Assembly: GCA_012728465.1 (NCBI GenBank)
Contig: JAAYFB010000363.1
Coordinates: 1-7,912, forward strand
Source of the DNA: Proteiniphilum sp.
Lineage (GTDB): Bacteria; Bacteroidota; Bacteroidia; Bacteroidales; Dysgonomonadaceae
DNA: 7,912 bases
Reading direction: 5' to 3'
Both the position numbers and the translations under genes were made by a program. Shown here piece by piece: positions 4,902-7,912 of the stretch. Below the pieces are notes generated by a model that was not told the origin of the DNA, did no database searches, and saw only the letters and a program-made list of their open reading frames with translations. How positions within the stretch are numbered: position 1 is the first letter of the stretch; each line of letters begins with the position of its first letter.

Positions 4902-6285
4902 TATTTGACTTAATTACATAAAGCTGAAAATTCTCATACCTTACCACCTTAACCGAATCACCTTTTTCAATGAAATCTTTAATAGATATGGCATCATAAT
5001 ATTCATCATCAATAATTATTTTTCCTGATGGGCGAAGCACAGTTGCCGCCTCTCCCATTTTACCTACCAAAGAAGTTGGCTCCATTGAAACTGATACGAA
5101 ACCTTCCTGATCTGATGTAAGGGCAATATTCCTAAATATTCCAGGTTTTCCAATTTTACTAGATAAATATACTATTAGCACCAATCCTGAACCCATTCCT
5201 GCAGAAACTATCATTGAGGATCTAAATATCTCATGAACAGATACATTGCTAAAATCGAAGTGTACATTACCTATTAAAGTTAATATTAGGGATGCAACAA
5301 TGAGTGCAATTCCTGATATTCCGGCAAATCCAAAACCAGGAATCACAAATATTTCAAATACAATGAGTATAAGTCCCAACACGAAGATTAGTACTTCCCA
5401 ACTTTGAGCATATCCCGTAAGGTATAATGGGGTGAAGTATAAAATTGCTGCAGTAATGGAAATGGCTGTAGGGAATCCTATACCTGGAGATTGTAATTCA
5501 AAAAATATACCTCCTATTATTATCATTATCAAAAAAGCTTGCAGTAAACCGTTCATCAAGAAACCTTTTATCTTGTCATAAAGTGTGGGGTTATAAACAG
5601 TTATATTGTAATCCTTATATCCAAGAAACTCTACAGCTATTTGGTTAATATTCTCTGCAATTCCATCACAATAGCCCAAATCTAGTGCCTGACTTGCAGT
5701 AAGAGTTAGAATTTGTGTAGAGTCAACATATCCAGGTATTATTACATGTTCTGCCACCATCGCCTCCGCAATTAGGGGATCTCTCCTCCACTCTACTAAT
5801 GTATCACCATTCTGATATACAGTGTCTTTACCATGACTTTCGGCAGTTGCACGCATTATACCACGCATATATGATTGGTATTTATCAGGGGCTTTAGCTC
5901 CATCAGTTCCACTAACTACTGTAGCTGCACCCATTGATGCACTACTACGCATAAATATACTGTCGCAAGCAATCGAGATTAATGAACCTGCTGAAGCAGC
6001 ATTGTTATCTATAAATACATAAACAGGTAACGGAAAATTTAGGATTGCAGTTCTCATGGAGTCGGCATCTACTACCGTCCCCCCATAAGTATTCATGTGT
6101 ATAAGTAAGCAAGTTGCATTCTGCTCCATAGCTTCGTGCATACCATTTTTTAGGTAAACCCACGTATTACTACCAATTTCTTCCTTAATGTTGACTTTAT
6201 ATATTAGCGGGTTTTTGTTTTGAGCAACAAGGTTATTTGCCACTACAATAGCTAATAATATTAATATGGATTTTATGTGTTTCAT
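4888..6285 (-). CDS. NfeD-family membrane serine protease (long form)
   Basis: A 465-residue protein with three parts. Residues 1-21 are a signal peptide ending LVA|Q. Residues about 26-225 form a ClpP-like serine protease domain of the PH1510/YuaF-long type. It has N-T-Y-G-G-T-V (65-71) for the oxyanion region, the nucleophile S98 in N-N-A-A-S-A-G-S, and probable general base K135 in A-P-D-K-Y-Q-S, so the Ser/Lys dyad is intact. About five membrane segments follow (roughly 247-264, 271-290, 297-316, 319-339, 357-375). A C-terminal NfeD OB-fold lies at about 390-460. Family members act with stomatin/SPFH partners in membrane protein quality control; no such partner is next to it here. The protease domain should face the periplasm. 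Its 3' end overlaps the convergent HsdR-N-like gene. The ATG at 6285 starts the signal peptide. Confidence 0.9.
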   Translation of the reverse strand: MKHIKSILILLAIVVANNLVAQNKNPLIYKVNIKEEIGSNTWVYLKNGMHEAMEQNATCLLIHMNTYGGTVVDADSMRTAILNFPLPVYVFIDNNAASAGSLISIACDSIFMRSSASMGAATVVSGTDGAKAPDKYQSYMRGIMRATAESHGKDTVYQNGDTLVEWRRDPLIAEAMVAEHVIIPGYVDSTQILTLTASQALDLGYCDGIAENINQIAVEFLGYKDYNITVYNPTLYDKIKGFLMNGLLQAFLIMIIIGGIFFELQSPGIGFPTAISITAAILYFTPLYLTGYAQSWEVLIFVLGLILIVFEIFVIPGFGFAGISGIALIVASLILTLIGNVHFDFSNVSVHEIFRSSMIVSAGMGSGLVLIVYLSSKIGKPGIFRNIALTSDQEGFVSVSMEPTSLVGKMGEAATVLRPSGKIIIDDEYYDAISIKDFIEKGDSVKVVRYENFQLYVIKSNTTEI

Positions 6286-6306
6286 TTTTATATAAATTTG
6301 TTTTTA

Positions 6307-6314
6307 CAAATATA
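6307..6314 (-). promoter_or_regulatory. predicted -7 box for nfeD
   Basis: The minus-strand sequence is TATATTTG, a perfect TAnnTTTG, 21 bases before the nfeD ATG. No TTTG was found 19-21 bases upstream, so the -33 element is missing or weak. Confidence 0.45.
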
Positions 6315-6360
6315 GTTTGATTTTATCGCAACAAGGTATAGATATTCAAAAAAATAATAT

Positions 6361-6368
6361 TATATTTG
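6361..6368 (+). promoter_or_regulatory. predicted -7 box for the FolK-like gene
   Basis: TATATTTG matches TAnnTTTG and would start transcription near 6373-6375, about 16 bases before the ATG at 6390. A TTG at 6366 opens the same frame earlier but lies in this box, so the box supports the ATG as the real start. Confidence 0.45.
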
Positions 6369-6389
6369 CCACTTCAATTTAAATCTGCT

Positions 6390-6764
6390 ATGTATAAAAT
6401 AATTATTAGTTTAGGTTCAAACAGCTATTCAAAGCTAAATATCGACAAGGCTAAACGCATGCTAAGCTTTAGTTTTCCAGATGTAATTTTTTCTAGCTCT
6501 ATAATATCCTTATCAGATGATGAGGATGCTAAGTTTCCATTCAGAAATGCAATAGGTGTATTTTATGATGATATACCAGTAAAAGAGTTGCATAAAAAGT
6601 TGAAATCAATAGAATATGCACTCGGAAGACAGCCTAAAGACAAAGATATGGGTAAAGTCATAATTGATATTGATTTATTGCAATATGGCGACGTAATTAT
6701 TAGGGAAGAAGATATTAAGAAGGAATATGTTCAGGCTCTATTAAAAGAATTTGTAGAAGAATAA
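6390..6764 (+). CDS. short HPPK (FolK)-like protein, probably degenerate
   Basis: A 124-residue protein related to 6-hydroxymethyl-dihydropterin pyrophosphokinase (HPPK, folate synthesis). The N-terminal I-I-S-L-G-S-N (5-11), F-R-N-A (51-54, N53), I-E-Y-A-L-G-R (74-80, E75 and R80) and the metal-binding pair in I-D-I-D-L-L-Q-Y-G-D (92-101, D93 and D95) fit the family. Two things do not. The usual R-W-G-P-R-T-L-D block reads D-M-G-K-V-I-I-D, so the conserved P-R is replaced by K-V. The C-terminal PHPR-containing segment is absent; the family is normally about 155-160 residues. Full HPPK activity is therefore doubtful, and a true folK is probably elsewhere in the genome. The frame is intact with its own promoter, so it does not look like a fresh pseudogene. 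It precedes the HU-CCDC81/SPOR gene by about 200 bp. Confidence 0.75.
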   Translation: MYKIIISLGSNSYSKLNIDKAKRMLSFSFPDVIFSSSIISLSDDEDAKFPFRNAIGVFYDDIPVKELHKKLKSIEYALGRQPKDKDMGKVIIDIDLLQYGDVIIREEDIKKEYVQALLKEFVEE

Positions 6765-6784
6765 GCACTTATTTTTATACATCA

Positions 6785-6825
6785 AATAATATATCAAATA
6801 GCATTTGTTGCTATTTGGTATTATT
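6785..6825 (+). terminator. hairpin downstream of the FolK-like gene, possible terminator
   Basis: A perfect 9-bp stem, CAAATAGCA (6795-6803) with TGCTATTTG (6809-6817), has a 5-base loop, TTTGT. An outer 7-bp pairing, AATAATA (6785-6791) with TATTATT (6819-6825), is separated by a small internal loop. The following bases are A-rich rather than a T-run, so this is not a textbook intrinsic terminator for the + strand. A short T-run (6772-6776) precedes it. It is the only clear structure in the roughly 200-bp gap. Confidence 0.4.
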
Positions 6826-6950
6826 AAAAACAACATATCGCTTCAGTGTTATTGTTAAGTATTTAAATAGCACCAATACTACCACAGAATTAAATACCCA
6901 ATCGTTTTAATAATTTACGCAAAATTATTTCGTCAATCTTTTCATTTCTT

Positions 6951-6958
6951 TATCTTTG
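6951..6958 (+). promoter_or_regulatory. predicted -7 box for the HU-CCDC81/SPOR gene
   Basis: TATCTTTG matches TAnnTTTG and ends only 4 bases before the ATG at 6963. A start site at the usual distance would fall on or next to the start codon, implying a leaderless transcript. No exact TTTG is seen 19-21 bases upstream (ATTT at 6927-6930), so confidence is moderate. Confidence 0.4.
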
Positions 6959-6962
6959 TATT

Positions 6963-7912
6963 ATGAATCAATTGATTTTGCATATAGAGTATCTGCTTCA
7001 TCAGCACAATTGTGTAATTGTGCCTGGTTTTGGTGGTTTTGTAGTAAACATATCTCCGACATATAAAGAGGAGCTATCAATATTTCATCCTTCACATTGC
7101 GAACTTGTATTCAATAGATCTCTTACTCATAACGATGGGTTGTTAGTAGAGTCTTATATGCGAATTGAAAATATACCTTTTGAATTAGCATCACAAAGAA
7201 TCGAAAAGGCAGTAAAAGATCTTAAATGTAAACTGCGTGAAGCTAAGCAAGTCAATTTAGGTGAGTTGGGCGAAATAAAGCTTACAGAAGATGATAGATA
7301 TCTCTATAAACCTAATACTTTTATGCGACCTGAGTATTATGGATTATTTACCTCGTCACTTGCACCAATAATTCATCTTAAACCAAAAAGTATTGATACG
7401 GCAAAGCCCTTTATAGATAGAAAAAATATCTTCCCAAAAGTAAGTGTTGGTGCTGCTATTGCTGCAATGATTGCTATAATTTTCTTTATTTTCCCAATGC
7501 AGGATAGTGTTAAGCAACATCAATCGGCTAAAATGCTCTCAGAAACAAATCTTTTTTCAAAAACCGAAAGACAAAAGAATAGAGCAAACCTATACGATAA
7601 TTATGATATAGACTTGTCTGCAAATCATAATGCATACTCTGATCCTAATTCTAATTCTAATAATATCGTTGCATCAGAATCAAGTAAAGAAAAACAATAT
7701 TATGTTATTGTAGGTGTTTACGAAGTAAGAGAGATTGCAGACAAAATGATTGAAAAGTTGAAATCAGATGGCTTTAATGAATGTAACACTATAGAGAAGC
7801 CAAACAGAATAGATGTTTATGCTGTAAGTTTCTCATCAAAACAAGAAGCCGAGAATATGGCAAAAGAGATGCGACAAAACTTTGACATATATAAAGATGC
7901 GTGGGTAAAATA
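6963..7912 (+). CDS. HU-CCDC81 / transmembrane / SPOR-domain protein (stop just beyond window)
   Basis: 316 sense codons are visible; the last two bases, TA, are most likely the beginning of the stop codon, so the protein is probably essentially complete. Residues 1-57 and about 58-130 are the paired HU-CCDC81 bacterial domains. They are recognised by L-x-H-I-E-Y-L-L, the signature C-V-I-V-P-G-F-G-G-F-V (17-27) and the L-G-E-L-G-E-I turn. A single membrane helix spans about 160-180 (V-S-V-G-A-A-I-A-A-M, then I-A-I-I-F-F-I-F-P-M). It is followed by an Asn/Ser-rich linker (about 181-244, including a PNSNSNN stretch) and a C-terminal SPOR domain (245-316) beginning QYYVIVGVY. In this architecture, typical of Bacteroidetes, the HU-type part should be cytoplasmic and the SPOR part should bind denuded peptidoglycan at division sites. 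The ATG at 6963 matches the family start. Confidence 0.88.
   Translation, partial: MNQLILHIEYLLHQHNCVIVPGFGGFVVNISPTYKEELSIFHPSHCELVFNRSLTHNDGLLVESYMRIENIPFELASQRIEKAVKDLKCKLREAKQVNLGELGEIKLTEDDRYLYKPNTFMRPEYYGLFTSSLAPIIHLKPKSIDTAKPFIDRKNIFPKVSVGAAIAAMIAIIFFIFPMQDSVKQHQSAKMLSETNLFSKTERQKNRANLYDNYDIDLSANHNAYSDPNSNSNNIVASESSKEKQYYVIVGVYEVREIADKMIEKLKSDGFNECNTIEKPNRIDVYAVSFSSKQEAENMAKEMRQNFDIYKDAWVK

Overview
The window looks like chromosomal DNA of a low-GC member of the Bacteroidales. Several protein families typical of Bacteroidetes are present: the short AMP nucleosidase, a membrane-anchored HU-CCDC81/SPOR protein, the long NfeD protease, and a small XRE regulator with a '(Y)YEDNTFETF' tail. 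Most genes have a Bacteroidetes-type -7 box (TAnnTTTG) just upstream and no clear Shine-Dalgarno sequence.

Positions 1-2019 are AT-rich and hold only one convincing gene, a minus-strand XRE repressor-like regulator (814-1266). The rest of this region is filled with short dyad-symmetric sites built on ACA-N2-TGT. From 26 to about 583 the strong sites (AAACACA-N2-TGTGTTT) all sit on an exact 42-bp lattice: centres 33.5, 117.5, 285.5, 327.5, 453.5 and 495.5. Weaker relatives occupy many of the intermediate lattice positions. A second group (GATACA-N2-TGTATC type) lies over the regulator's own predicted promoter at 1311-1402, at mostly 22-23 bp spacing. A looser scatter continues to about 1919. 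This phased array next to a repressor gene is the most unusual part of the window.

Positions 2020-7912 are densely packed conserved genes. An exported thioredoxin-type glutathione peroxidase (+) converges on a two-gene minus-strand unit of amn (AMP nucleosidase) and holA (DNA polymerase III delta). Divergent from amn is an orphan HsdR-N-terminal-like PD-(D/E)XK protein (+). It overlaps tail-to-tail with nfeD (minus; secreted/membrane ClpP-like protease with NfeD domain). Divergent from nfeD is a short, degenerate HPPK/FolK-like protein (+). It is followed by a + strand HU-CCDC81 / transmembrane / SPOR protein whose stop codon is cut off by the window edge after its first two bases.

The functions are mixed housekeeping: peroxide defence, purine salvage, replication clamp loading, membrane protein quality control, and envelope/peptidoglycan binding. 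They do not form one pathway. The only region with the look of an uncharacterised system is the phased palindrome array together with the XRE regulator.
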